Below the pieces are notes generated by a model. That model was not told where the DNA came from and searched no databases. It worked only from the letters and a program-made list of their open reading frames with translations. 64,000 nucleotides of DNA from Nephrocerus scutellatus (lineage: Eukaryota > Arthropoda > Insecta > Diptera > Pipunculidae). The translations under genes and the position numbers were made by a program. Shown in pieces: positions 32,090 through 41,728 of this stretch. The first letter of the stretch is position 1. Each line of letters begins with the position of its first letter. The DNA lies in the NCBI GenBank assembly GCA_947095585.1, contig OX352761.1:84125919-84189918 (forward strand), in the 5' to 3' direction.

Positions 32090-33634
32090 ATGGGGAAAAA
32101 AGCAAAAAGGAAGGAAAAAGTAAACGAGGTCTTGTCCTTAATTAAGGAACAAGTAACCAACCATGGTGGGGATTTCCTCTTGTCGTTGTACCGAAGGCTG
32201 GATGAAGTGAACCAGCTGTGCGATTCAGCGACTTCAGAGGAGGAAACCATGAGCGTTGTCGAGGAATCGGATACTGAAGTGCCCGAATCCAGCAGTGGTG
32301 GAGAGGATAACTCCAGCGACGAAGACAGTCGCAAAGCTTGGTCTTCTCCTGAAACCATGCCCGCAAAGGCAAAAAAAAGGAGGTTGTCTGGAAATTCCAG
32401 ACCATCATCACCACCAACATCATCTTCTCCTGGAGTGGCTGCTGTTGATAAAAAAATTGCTGTTGATAAAACAGCTTTACCAAAAGAGTCCCAAAAGGTC
32501 TCAAATAAGAAGGCACCACCACCAGTCGCCGTCCATCAAGCTCCATCAAGCCAAAAATCCCAAACTACGGGACCAACATCAAAACCTTTTTCCATGACGC
32601 CAATAGTCTGCTTCAGACTAAACGTCGCTGAACTATCAAAGTTCACGAAGAGCGCCAACATTAGTTGCAGAATTCGCAACATCAACAGCAACAAATCAGT
32701 CGTTACGGCCATGAACAGAGATGGCCATCAGCTAATTCGGTCTTTCCTACAATCGGGAAAGACTGAGTTTAACACTTATACTGCAAAGGTGGACAGGAAA
32801 GAAATGTTGGTCCTAAAAGGTATTCACCACTCCTTTGATGCTGAAGATGTCAAGGAAGCGTTGACGACAGAGGGTGTCCCTGTACTAGTGGTGAAACCCT
32901 TCAAATCTCAAAGGACTGACAAGAAATTTAATCATTTCATTGTCGAGCTGGAGAAGAACTGCGATAAAGCGGCAGTTTGCTCAAAAACCCTCCTTTTGAA
33001 CCAGTTGGTGCATTGGGAAAAACTAAAATCGGCGGGAATTACTCAATGCAGAAACTGCCAAAAATTTGGACATGTCGCAAGTAATTGCGGCATGAAATAC
33101 AGATGCGTCAAGTGCAAAGATGAGCACTTGCCTGGCCAATGCCCAAGAAATGCAGACAATATAAAAGACGACAACGTTTTCTGCACAAACTGCCAGAAAA
33201 ATGGACATCCGGCAAACTATAAAGGATGTCCAAAATATAAGGAAAAGATGGCTGAAAAGCTTAAAACCGCACAAAAGAAGAAGGAACAACATAAATTCGC
33301 CCAGATGTCTGCTTCAAAAGCCATAGTAAAGGGAGTAAGTTTTGCTAGTATAGCTGCTATGGGGACTTCCAGCAAGCCAGCAACGATCAGCAAGCCTCTA
33401 ACAAGCAGCCATGCAGCATCAAACAGCAAACCAATAAAAAAGCCAGCCGTTAAACCTGTACCATCTACCGGAAAAGCTAACATCTTCGACGATACGGAAA
33501 GGCTATTTGGAGCTGACCTCTTTACAATTCTACAGAAGGCAAGAGAAGTCGTGCCTGCTAATTATAGCAGTCTTGATGACAGGTCCAAAACAACCGTTTT
33601 GGGTCGACTTATTTGTGAATTATGTTCACAATAA
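32090..33634 (+). CDS. Jockey ORF1, Gag-like nucleic-acid-binding protein
   Basis: 514 residues from ATG at 32090. The N-terminal third is acidic then Ser/Pro/Lys-rich and disordered. Residues about 165-300 hold the conserved Jockey-type fold (KSANISCRIRNINS, AEDVKEALTTEGVP). Three zinc knuckles follow: C320-x2-C323-x4-H328-x4-C333, C339-x2-C342-x3-H346-x4-C351 and C365-x2-C368-x4-H373-x6-C380. The tail is basic. In the Jockey group this protein binds element RNA and brings it to the nucleus. Its stop overlaps the ORF2 start by 13 bases, suggesting reinitiation. Confidence 0.93.
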   Translation: MGKKAKRKEKVNEVLSLIKEQVTNHGGDFLLSLYRRLDEVNQLCDSATSEEETMSVVEESDTEVPESSSGGEDNSSDEDSRKAWSSPETMPAKAKKRRLSGNSRPSSPPTSSSPGVAAVDKKIAVDKTALPKESQKVSNKKAPPPVAVHQAPSSQKSQTTGPTSKPFSMTPIVCFRLNVAELSKFTKSANISCRIRNINSNKSVVTAMNRDGHQLIRSFLQSGKTEFNTYTAKVDRKEMLVLKGIHHSFDAEDVKEALTTEGVPVLVVKPFKSQRTDKKFNHFIVELEKNCDKAAVCSKTLLLNQLVHWEKLKSAGITQCRNCQKFGHVASNCGMKYRCVKCKDEHLPGQCPRNADNIKDDNVFCTNCQKNGHPANYKGCPKYKEKMAEKLKTAQKKKEQHKFAQMSASKAIVKGVSFASIAAMGTSSKPATISKPLTSSHAASNSKPIKKPAVKPVPSTGKANIFDDTERLFGADLFTILQKAREVVPANYSSLDDRSKTTVLGRLICELCSQ

Positions 33635-36549
33635 GCAGGATAAGTATATTCTCATATAATGTGAATTCCATTTATTCGTTAGCTAGGCGTATCACACTAA
33701 CATTATTTATTAAAACTAATAAACCTGACATTCTTCTTTTACAGGAAACAAATCTCACTGGGAGAAATCCGTTCAGTCCAGACGGATACAATATCCACAG
33801 GGTCGACAAAGGCAGTGGACGCTCTGGGACGGCGGTCCTTATCAGGAACACTATGGCAGGCGAAAAGGTGCAAATCAGTGGTCTACGTAGCATGGAAGCA
33901 ACAGCTGTCAGCATTAAAGTCAACGAAGTGGAGACCTTGCTGGTGATATCGGTGTACAATCACTGTAACGCAACGAGGGAAGACATCCAACGGGATTTGC
34001 AAACTGTCTGCAACACCTCCTCTAGACACACATACTGTGTTGTTGGAGGTGATTTTAATGCTAGACATACTCGATGGCAGGACGAAGTGTGCAATCACAA
34101 AGGAAGGGCCATTACAGACTGGATGGACTCAAATCCGCATCAGCACACGATGGCTATAGTTTCACAGCCCCGGAAGACGTACCCTCGGACACCGTCAACT
34201 CTGGATTTCTTTCTGGCAACCACAAATTTCTTAAATATTCTCCCAGAATTAAGAAATTATTCCTGCTTGGCGCATGATAGCGACTCGGATCATATGGCCA
34301 TAGAGCTTCGAGTGAGGCTGAACCAGCGAATTGTGCAAGTCACCCCAACACCTGAACTTCACATCAACTTTAAGAAAATAAACTGGAACCGGTTTAGATC
34401 AGAAGTTGAAGCTGAACTTCCTATTCCAGCGGCTTGCAGAAATCTGGAGAATACAGAAATTGATGATGCTATCAGAAATTTTGAGATTACAGTGAATTCA
34501 GCCATTAATCGGCAGAAAACAATTCGCACTAGCAGGGATCGCTTCCAACACTTGCCTGAGCATATACAGGCCATATATGCTCACAAGCAACGGCTTAGGA
34601 AACGCCTTCAGAGAATCTTCAAAAGGACACTTAACACAGTCAACGACGAATACCTGTCTGTACTTTCGCAACTGCGTTGTACAGTTAACATGTGTCGTCA
34701 AGCTGTGCGGAGGTTTCAGGAAGATGAACTGACCAAACGGCTCCAGGACATCAAACCAGGCCCTGATGCTTTTAGGAAGCTGAACTCTCTGGTTGGAAAG
34801 CGTATTTCCATTCCAGAGATTATCACCATTGAAGATCGAACAGTATCCAGCGCTACTGAGAAAGCGGAAGCCTTTGCCTGCCATTTTGAAAGGAGCTTTA
34901 CGGACCGACCACCAACGCATCTTCCAGATTTCTTGGAAGAGGTTGAAAGTCTTGTGGAAGACACCACTTCTCCAGGAAATACTATAGTGCAGTTCAGTGA
35001 AGAAAATCGCGCCAACGCACCCGTAGTCGTCGATATGTTTACCGGAACAGCTGTTGTCAATGATTTGATTATGAGTGGAAACTCAAAAAAATCATCAGGC
35101 ACAGATGGGATTTCTAACTTTTTGCTTAAAAAGTTACCGGGTATGGCAATTTTGATGTTAACCATCATTTTCAACAATTGCCTAAACAATGGCTACTTTC
35201 CGGACAACTGGAAGGTCGCCAAGGTAGTACCAGTACCCAAGAAAACTGACCGCTCCAGCGTAACTGGTTACCGTCCAATAGCTCTACTGTGTTGTATCAG
35301 TAAAGTATTGGAATCATTGATCCGTAAAAAGATCAATACGTTTTGTACGGAAAGAAATCTTATTCCTTCCTTTCAGTACGGTTTCCGAGAGAAGCACTCT
35401 ACGCTGCACCCTCTGCTGAAGCTTCACAGTGACGTCACTAAAGGACTGAACGTCAAAAGTAGTACAGTGGCCTGTTTGCTAGACATCGAAAAAGCTTTCG
35501 ATAGTGTCTGGATAAACGGGCTACTGTACAAGCTTATTAGTTTTGGTTTCCCCAATTATATTGTAAAAATAATTAAAAATTTTCTTTTTAACAGGGTCTT
35601 CTTTGTACAGGTGTACGACCGCCCATCGACAAGGAAAAGGATCAAAGCCGGAGTTCCTCAAGGTTCCAGACTTGGACCAGTCCTGTATAGCATCTTCACG
35701 GCGGATCAACCTACAAATACAGCCGGAACAAGGACTATGCTCTTCGCGGATGACTCCATAACGTATGCAGTTTCCCGCTCTCCCGAGATAGCTGCCCAAA
35801 GAGTGGAGGAACACCTCAGAAATCTTTGGGACTACTACCTGAAGTGGGGACTAAAGATCAACGCCAATAAAACGGAACTCATCTGCTTCCGAGTACCAGC
35901 AACCGAAACAAGGATAAGAAAAATCGCAAGCCGGTGCAGAGCCTTAAAAATCACCCTTCCGGATAACACAATTATAAACACCAAGTCAGAGACTAAGTAC
36001 CTGGGAATCAACTTTACTGAGAGGCTCAAGTTTAACTCTCACATCGACAAAACAATGAAAAAAGCGAACTACGCTCTTCATTTGGTGCACCCGCTACTTA
36101 AAAGACGAAACGGTCTGTCTAACAACACCAGGCTGCTTATCTACAAGCAACTCATCAGGCCAGTGATAACCTATGGCTACCCCATATGGTTCACAGTCTC
36201 ACCAACAACGATGAAGAAGATCTCCCTATTTGAAAGGAAGGTACTAAGGATCTGTACAGGACTCTGGAGGGTGACAAACAGCTATAAGCTTGTGTCGACT
36301 ACAAAACTATACGAAGCAGCAGGTCTGCTGCCAATAACTGACCACTTGTTCCGAATGGCGAGGAAATTCGTCGACGCATTGGAAACACATCCAAGTCCTG
36401 AGATGCAAGGACTGCGAATCGAGGAAATTGAGCCAACTCACCGGTACATACACATAAGAGGATTCACTGATGCTAGATTCGATGACATCTTTAACAATCA
36501 AGACGTCTCCTTCTACGAGAAGGCGGGCAACCAATATTACAGAGGCTGA
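33622..36549 (+). CDS. Jockey ORF2, endonuclease and reverse transcriptase
   Basis: 975 residues, open throughout. An APE-type endonuclease occupies residues 5-235, with N13, E42, D144/N146 in GGDFNARH, and D223-H224 in the SDSDH box. The reverse transcriptase follows: SSGTDGISNFLLKK, YRPIALLCCISKVLE, YGFREKHST, DIEKAFDSVW, AGVPQGSRLGPVLY and the catalytic FADD at 708-711. The C-terminal domain contains YGYPIW. No RNase H is apparent. The enzyme nicks target DNA and copies the RNA at the nick. All expected catalytic residues are present, so the element may be active. Confidence 0.95.
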   Translation: MFTISRISIFSYNVNSIYSLARRITLTLFIKTNKPDILLLQETNLTGRNPFSPDGYNIHRVDKGSGRSGTAVLIRNTMAGEKVQISGLRSMEATAVSIKVNEVETLLVISVYNHCNATREDIQRDLQTVCNTSSRHTYCVVGGDFNARHTRWQDEVCNHKGRAITDWMDSNPHQHTMAIVSQPRKTYPRTPSTLDFFLATTNFLNILPELRNYSCLAHDSDSDHMAIELRVRLNQRIVQVTPTPELHINFKKINWNRFRSEVEAELPIPAACRNLENTEIDDAIRNFEITVNSAINRQKTIRTSRDRFQHLPEHIQAIYAHKQRLRKRLQRIFKRTLNTVNDEYLSVLSQLRCTVNMCRQAVRRFQEDELTKRLQDIKPGPDAFRKLNSLVGKRISIPEIITIEDRTVSSATEKAEAFACHFERSFTDRPPTHLPDFLEEVESLVEDTTSPGNTIVQFSEENRANAPVVVDMFTGTAVVNDLIMSGNSKKSSGTDGISNFLLKKLPGMAILMLTIIFNNCLNNGYFPDNWKVAKVVPVPKKTDRSSVTGYRPIALLCCISKVLESLIRKKINTFCTERNLIPSFQYGFREKHSTLHPLLKLHSDVTKGLNVKSSTVACLLDIEKAFDSVWINGLLYKLISFGFPNYIVKIIKNFLFNRVFFVQVYDRPSTRKRIKAGVPQGSRLGPVLYSIFTADQPTNTAGTRTMLFADDSITYAVSRSPEIAAQRVEEHLRNLWDYYLKWGLKINANKTELICFRVPATETRIRKIASRCRALKITLPDNTIINTKSETKYLGINFTERLKFNSHIDKTMKKANYALHLVHPLLKRRNGLSNNTRLLIYKQLIRPVITYGYPIWFTVSPTTMKKISLFERKVLRICTGLWRVTNSYKLVSTTKLYEAAGLLPITDHLFRMARKFVDALETHPSPEMQGLRIEEIEPTHRYIHIRGFTDARFDDIFNNQDVSFYEKAGNQYYRG

Positions 36550-36830
36550 AGTTCGCCCTGTTTATACGCCGCTTAATATTTCATTTTTATTTTATTTTAA
36601 AATTATTGTTTAAAATTTAATTACCTTAAAAATAAACATGTAGTAGATTAAGTAGTAAAAAATATTGTTTAATTATAGGCAATACGAATAAAAGACAATG
36701 TAAATACGTCGGGCCCCTATTGTTGAGCCGACACATATTAATATTAGTTATAAGTTTAGTTGTAAATCAAAATTGTATATTACTTTAATGTTTAATAAAA
36801 ATATCTTAATCTTAATCTCGAATGAAGTGG

Positions 36831-37310
36831 TGTCTGACGTCGATATGTTTAGTCCGAGGATGATAAGCGTTAGTTAACCCCAGACTGATCGCACCTTTGA
36901 TGTCGCAATACGATATATAATCATCGTTTTTTAATGGTTTCGGAGTGCGGAGTGTACTCTTCTTCAGGTACTACGGATATTTCACTTGATGTTTCGGTGA
37001 TATTGATAACTGTGTCGCTGCTATCGACCCCTTTCTCGTTCATGCGTTTGACATCAGTAAATTCCTCATTTTCAGTCACGGAGCGATGAAGAGAATACAT
37101 ATTCAAAATATCCTATGCTAGCGCACTGTTACTATGATACCCCGTTGGATCATTAGGATCTGAGAACAATTCAGAAAGATTAATAAAGTTATAATTATTA
37201 ATTACCTCGACAGAAGATAAGTGCTGATCTTCAAAAAATATGACATCACTGCTTTTAATAATACGCTTCTTTTCTGGTTGATAAAGCCGATAAATCTTGG
37301 AATCTTCACA
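36831..37310 (-). pseudogene. Copia-type Pol remnant (RNase H core and upstream linker)
   Basis: From 36928 to 36831 the minus frame reads DDYISYCDIKGAISLGLTN and HPRTKHIDVRHHF, an RNase H core leading into 31866. From 37310 to 36929 it reads FFEDQHLSS...NMYSLHRSVTENEEFTD (60-residue frame 37106-36921), resembling the acidic linker between integrase and RT. The two parts are joined directly, so reverse transcriptase has been deleted. A stop lies near 37115. Confidence 0.75.
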
Positions 37311-38185
37311 ATCATCATCATATTTGGCTCTACAACCGGGGTCCGATCCTGGCCTCCCGCAAAAAGTCTCTCCACCGGTCCCGATTTCGAGCCGATGTCA
37401 TCCAGTTTGGCATCCCTAAACTCTGGGCGTCCTGGTTTACGCCATCCTTCCAGCGTAGGCTTGGCCGGCCTCGCTGTCGTATTCCATAAATCCTACCGCA
37501 AAGGACTTTCCGAGCAGGAACCTCTTCGCTCAAGCGAGCTAGGTGTCCTGCCCACCGGAGCCTACCGAGCTTAATTTTCTTCACGATGTCGACATCGCGG
37601 TAATCGCTAACCACCACAACGCTTTTTGCTAACCACCCAAGTCTCGGATCCATATGTAAGTACTGGTATGACCATTGTCTTATATATCAGCAGCTTGGAT
37701 GTTATGGTTAAGTTCCTGGATTTGAAGAGTCTTGACAGACTATAGTAGGCTTTGTTGGCTTTAAGCAACCGTGCGCGTATTTCTGGTTCCATGCTGTTAT
37801 CGACTGCTATAGTTGACCCGAGATAGTTAAAGGATTGCACTACTTCAAATTCGCGCTCCACTAATTGAATTGACGGATCTTCTACTCGCAGACGTGGCCA
37901 CGCCACCATGCACCATGTACTTTGTTTTGCTTTCATTTATGTGCAGCCACAGGTTTCGTGCCGCCTGCTCTATCTGGATGAAAGCTTCCTGTACAGCTCT
38001 TCGGTTTCTACCAACGATGTCAATATCGTCTGCGTAAGCCAGTATCTGAATGGACTTATAGGGGATTGTTCCTCTCGCCGTTACGTCAGAGTCTCGGATC
38101 ACTTTCTCCAACGCCAGGTTGAAGAGGACGCAGGCCAGTCCATCCCTTTGTCGGAGCCCGTTATAGATGTTGAATGGGCTTGATA
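37311..38185 (-). pseudogene. 3' part of an RTE-type non-LTR retrotransposon
   Basis: Minus frames read QILAYADDIDIVGRN (RT active site), INESKTKYM and FEVVQSFNYLGSTIAVDN. They continue with LLIYKTMVIPVLTYGSETW and end with LRWAGHLARLSE, RGRPSLRWKDGV and RWRDFLREARIG before a stop at 37330. These are typical late blocks of RTE elements. The 3' tail is gccaaatatgatgatgat on the minus strand, as in RTE tails. The 5' part is missing and a ~0.1-kb gap with frameshift lies near 37620. It inserted into the copia linker. Confidence 0.9.
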
Positions 38186-38213
38186 GTGATCCGGATATTT
38201 TTACTTGGCTTAT

Positions 38214-39438
38214 AAAAAGTGCTTAAAAGAGGGCAGGCCTAAGTATTGGTATTAAATGAAATGTGATAACTAGGTCTACGCAGGCATGTTTTTTTTATGG
38301 GCGTGGGCGTGGAAGCGGAAGCTGGATCAATTTGTTTTGGTTTTGTGTAATATCATATAATTGAGTGGTATTTCATATGATTGATTGTTTTTGGGAAACG
38401 TCCCCTTTAGGTGGGATGGGCATCCAAAGTTTCGAGTTTTTTCAGAAAAATGAATTTTTTTAAGTTCTTTGAAGGAGCTTTTATATAAATTACGTTTTAA
38501 ATAATATCTAATATTAAGTACTTAAAAGTAATTCGCATCATATATTTATATTATTGTATGAATTTGAATCAAAATTAAGTCACGCCCTTGAAAATGGCAT
38601 AACTGTGTAGACCTAATTTTCACCATTCATTTAATACCAATACTTAGGACCCGCCCACTTATGGAAAAGTGTTTTAACTCTACACCTGGCAAGGATGGTT
38701 CGATTTCTACCATTTTTTTAATACTTATTAGTATAACATTCCTCTTGTTAGTTAGTAACCACCAAAGCTCCTTCGAAAAACTTAGAAAGGAACGTTTCCC
38801 AAACCAAGATGTTGATTTTCAAAATCTGCTCAATTTGGACTTTCATGGGATGGGTGTCCGATATCGTAGTTTGCCATATAACACCTGTTTATGTTTGGGA
38901 GAAGCATAATTACATGAAATACCAACGCAATACAAATTGATCCAACTTCTGTTAAAATTGGGATACGTCCATAAAAATGGTATGGCTGTGTAAAGCTAGT
39001 TTTTACCTTTCATTTGACACGCCCCAACTTTTCAACACGCTTTTAGGTGAAACTCAGTTTTCTGGCTCTACTACTGGCAAGGATGGTTCGATTAGTCCCA
39101 TTATTTTTCATTGATACTTATCTATATTACCTTTCATTTTTTACCAATCAATTAGAGCTTTCATGCGAGGGGTGACCGAAATGTCCCAAATGTCCAGAAA
39201 TCTATATCATCAATCATATGACTCAATTATATTAAATTACACTTAACCAAATACAAATTCATCCATCTCCAATCTAAATATAAATTAATTGGGCGCACAG
39301 TATTTTACAGTTTTTGAACAAGTTTTTTAAAAGGAAGAACTTCAATCTAAATATAAATTAATTGAGCGCACAGTATTTTACAGTGTCCATAATTTTGGAA
39401 GGAGTTTTTTTAAAGGAAGAACTCCTATCTGAATATAT
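38214..39438 (+). repeat. Unclassified foldback-containing repeat Q, copy 1
   Basis: The left arm (from about 38214; cctaagtattggtattaaat, aggtctacgcag) and right arm (about 38590-38660; atttaataccaatacttagg) are inverted copies. The rest contains two half-repeats with tggcaaggatggttcgat and two with aaatataaattaattg. The same block lies at 46672-47583, and its right part follows the satellite at 56045-56900. It has no coding frame. It ends exactly where the H LTR starts in both long copies. Confidence 0.75.
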
Positions 39439-40075
39439 TGTTACGAAAAGTAGTTGGTAGCGCATATAATAGAAATCGAATCCTAAGATAAATCGCAATG
39501 TACAGACTGCATACTAAAAATAAGCACTTTTATGTAGAGTACTTTTAGGCTGTAAGACTATTAGATTAATTTAAATTTGAAATATAACCGCCATTAAGTT
39601 TAACCATTACGTACTGGTCAAAAATGTAGTCAAACCGGTTTGTGCGGTTTGCCCGGTTTTTGTAAAAGAACAGATTGAACATGTAGTTTATTTTTAGAAG
39701 ATTACTCATTGCACATAAGTATCGTTAGTTGTAAATAAGGGAATAAGGCTACAATTTTTTGGTCTTTTCTCAATATTTCTGTATATAATATTAGAGGTTT
39801 CTGGAAGCTTTTAAATGAGTATAAAAGGTCGGGTTCACTTCAGATGATTGATTAGTTAATTGGAATTTAAACAGTACAGTTGAAAAGCTCTTGCTTACAG
39901 AAATAAGTGCAATTAATAAGTGTTTTTGTGTACATTTAAAGTAATCACCAGAAAACTTTGAGAACCTTTGTTAATTTTACTGTTTCTTAAATAAAGTTGA
40001 TATTTGTAAATTAATAATATTGTGTTTTTTATTTGCAAAATCCTTTACGAACTCGAAAGCCTGGATTTCGTAACA
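39439..40075 (+). repeat. LTR of gypsy-type element H, copy 1
   Basis: 637 bp with perfect inverted ends TGTTACGAAA and TTTCGTAACA. TATAAAAG lies at 39820, an Inr-like TTCAGATG about 25 bp later and AATAAA at 39990, so U3, R and U5 are about 405, 150 and 80 bp. It is nearly identical to 56901-57535, and both copies share the Q flank on the left. Confidence 0.9.
39820..39827 (+). promoter_or_regulatory. TATA box of the H LTR
   Basis: TATAAAAG is followed about 18 bp later by cacttcagatg, which fits a fly initiator. The same core promoter is at 57280-57287 in the second LTR. Confidence 0.7.
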
Positions 40076-40077
40076 AT

Positions 40078-40095
40078 TGGTGTCAGAAGTGGGAT
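40078..40095 (+). other. Primer-binding site of H, tRNA-Leu type
   Basis: tggtgtcagaagtgggat starts two bases after the LTR. From memory this is complementary to tRNA-Leu 3' ends. The same site is at 57538-57555. Confidence 0.8.
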
Positions 40096-40223
40096 TTTGC
40101 AAATTGTGAGACAGTAAAATTTTGCAAATCGAGGAACAATAAATCAATTGTCGATTTTGAAAACCTTGAGTCAGTAATTAAATTAAGAGAAATTTTACAA
40201 ATTGATAAACAGTAAATAATAAA

Positions 40224-41068
40224 ATGGAAAGTGCAGTGAACATTTAATCCTTTAGTTCCCAGGAGCTTAAAGAAGAGCTTGGAAGGCCAGGTCTAAGCAC
40301 CGCATGGAAATAAGCAAGAGTTATTTCACCGATTGCAACAAGTCGTTAAAATCAGCAAGCCGGTGAAGTGTTTTCAAATGAGACCGAGTTAGTGCAGCGA
40401 AAAACGGCTACTTCGGAAGAAAAGGGTGGTGTGCCAAACATGAAGGCGATGTTGAAAGTTCTAATGCAACAAATAAATAGCAAGTTTGATCAGCAGAGAA
40501 AACAAATGCAGCGGCAAAGTGAACAAAGTGAAGAGTTGAGAAAAGATTTGAATTCTCAAATGAAGCAGAAAATGAGCAAATGAACAGCAAGCTGGACCGG
40601 CAAAGTGAACAATCGCAGTCAGGAGAATAAACAGATGAATCGAGAATTGAGTTCCAAACTAAACGAAAAGTTTGAACAGCAAAATCGACCAAATCAACAC
40701 CAGAGCCAAGAACTGAAGCAAGAATTAAATTCCAAATTCGATTAACAAAAGCAGGAATTAAATTCCAAATTCGATCAGCAAATGAAAAGCTAGATGTCAA
40801 TCAAGAAAGGCTAAGAGGTGAAATGAGCGGAATAAAAGAAACGCTCAAAGGGGAAATAAATGGAGTTCAATTAATGCTAAAAGGTGAAATAAATGAAATC
40901 TCTCGAGACAAGCATGATAGAAAAGTCAGTGGTTTGGAAGGTAAAATTAAAGAATTTGAGACCCGGCTGGACAATCGTACCCAATTCGTCAGAGAGAACA
41001 CTCAACAAAGCAGTACCAGAGTAATTCCAGAATCCTCTAGTAACCAGAAGGGAATTTTGAAGCCACCT
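40224..41068 (+). pseudogene. Gag N-terminal part of H (SAP motif and coiled coil)
   Basis: After ATG at 40224 the frames are broken, but LKEELGRPGLSTA and then GNKQELFHRLQQVV (two frames) form a SAP-type DNA-binding motif. From 40368 the sequence becomes a long Gln/Lys/Glu coiled coil (KAMLKVLMQQINSKFDQQRK, repeated EQQ/SKFDQQ words; stop near 40581). The frame 40823-41083 continues it (ETLKGEINGVQLMLKGEIN). The capsid start PPxFDGD is at 41603 beyond a MITE. This looks like a Ty3/gypsy Gag, destroyed by several frameshifts. Confidence 0.7.
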
Positions 41069-41602
41069 GGAGGCCTATTATGAACTTGATGCGAAGCGGA
41101 TCGCATTTCGCATTTTCATGCAATTTCGCATTTTTGTATTTTGAAACACCTTGTTCGCATTTAATCCGCTCTTTGTCGAATGATGCGCCAAATTGTAGAA
41201 AAAGAAAGCGGATTTTTTGTGAAAATAAAACGTCAAATTCGACTGCTCAATAGCAGGCGGATATCGCATTTGAGTAGTGAAATATTATTTTCTATCTTTT
41301 TATCTATCTATTATCTTCATCCTCATCACAGTAAAAATATAAAGCCGCAGTATCCATATTTTTTATCAAATTTACGTTTTTGTTTACTCAAAACTAATTT
41401 TTATTGAAATACTCGAACAAACAATAACAATTAACCTCACTTATTACAATAATTTGACAGAAAATAAATTTCCCAAATAAGGGAAATGCGATATGCGATA
41501 ATGATATTTCATAATAAACTCTTACGAAGCGAATCGGATTTGTTGAATCGCAAAAAAATGCGAAATGCGATCTGCTTCGCATCAAGTTCATAATAGGCCT
41601 CC
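41069..41602. mobile_element. MITE with long inverted repeats, inserted in gag of H
   Basis: 534 bp begin ggaggcctattatgaacttg and end with its exact reverse complement. The inverted match continues through gatgcgaagc and gatcgcatttcgcattt (about 48 bp with one mismatch). The interior is rich in gcgaaatgcgat words. It interrupts KPP|AFDGD of the capsid start. The target duplication is too short to call securely (cct or a single t). No transposase is present: the frames inside are shadows. Confidence 0.8.
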
Positions 41603-41728
41603 TGCGTTCGATGGCGACACAGCTTTGAAAATTTAAAAGTCCAGTTTGCAGCTGCTGTACAACACAATGGATGGGGTGCTGAAGAACAACTAAATTCTCT
41701 AATCCTGGCGTTGAGGGGCGATTCAATG
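41603..41728 (+). pseudogene. Gag capsid start of H, cut off by E
   Basis: The frames read AFDGDTALKI, then VQFAAAVQHNGWGAEEQLNS and LILALRGDSM, the first capsid words of Ty3/gypsy Gag (FDGxT...LALRGxA). At RGDSM the sequence switches to E endonuclease (FNV-NSGWL). The switch occurs within a shared gattcaatg-like stretch. Confidence 0.75.

Larger units (their letters stand above)
31867..36815 (+). mobile_element. Full-length Jockey-type non-LTR retrotransposon
   Basis: This 4949-bp insertion is flanked by a perfect 15-bp TSD, tctcgaatgaagtgg, at 31852-31866 and 36816-36830. It starts CTCAGTCATCATCG, with an Inr-like TCAGT at the very 5' end as in Jockey-clade internal promoters. It has a 5' UTR of about 220 bp, two open frames and a 3' UTR of about 260 bp with AATAAA near 36793. 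It ends in a short atcttaatcttaa repeat rather than a plain poly(A). Perfect TSD and open frames point to a recent insertion into the copia RNase H gene. Confidence 0.93.
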
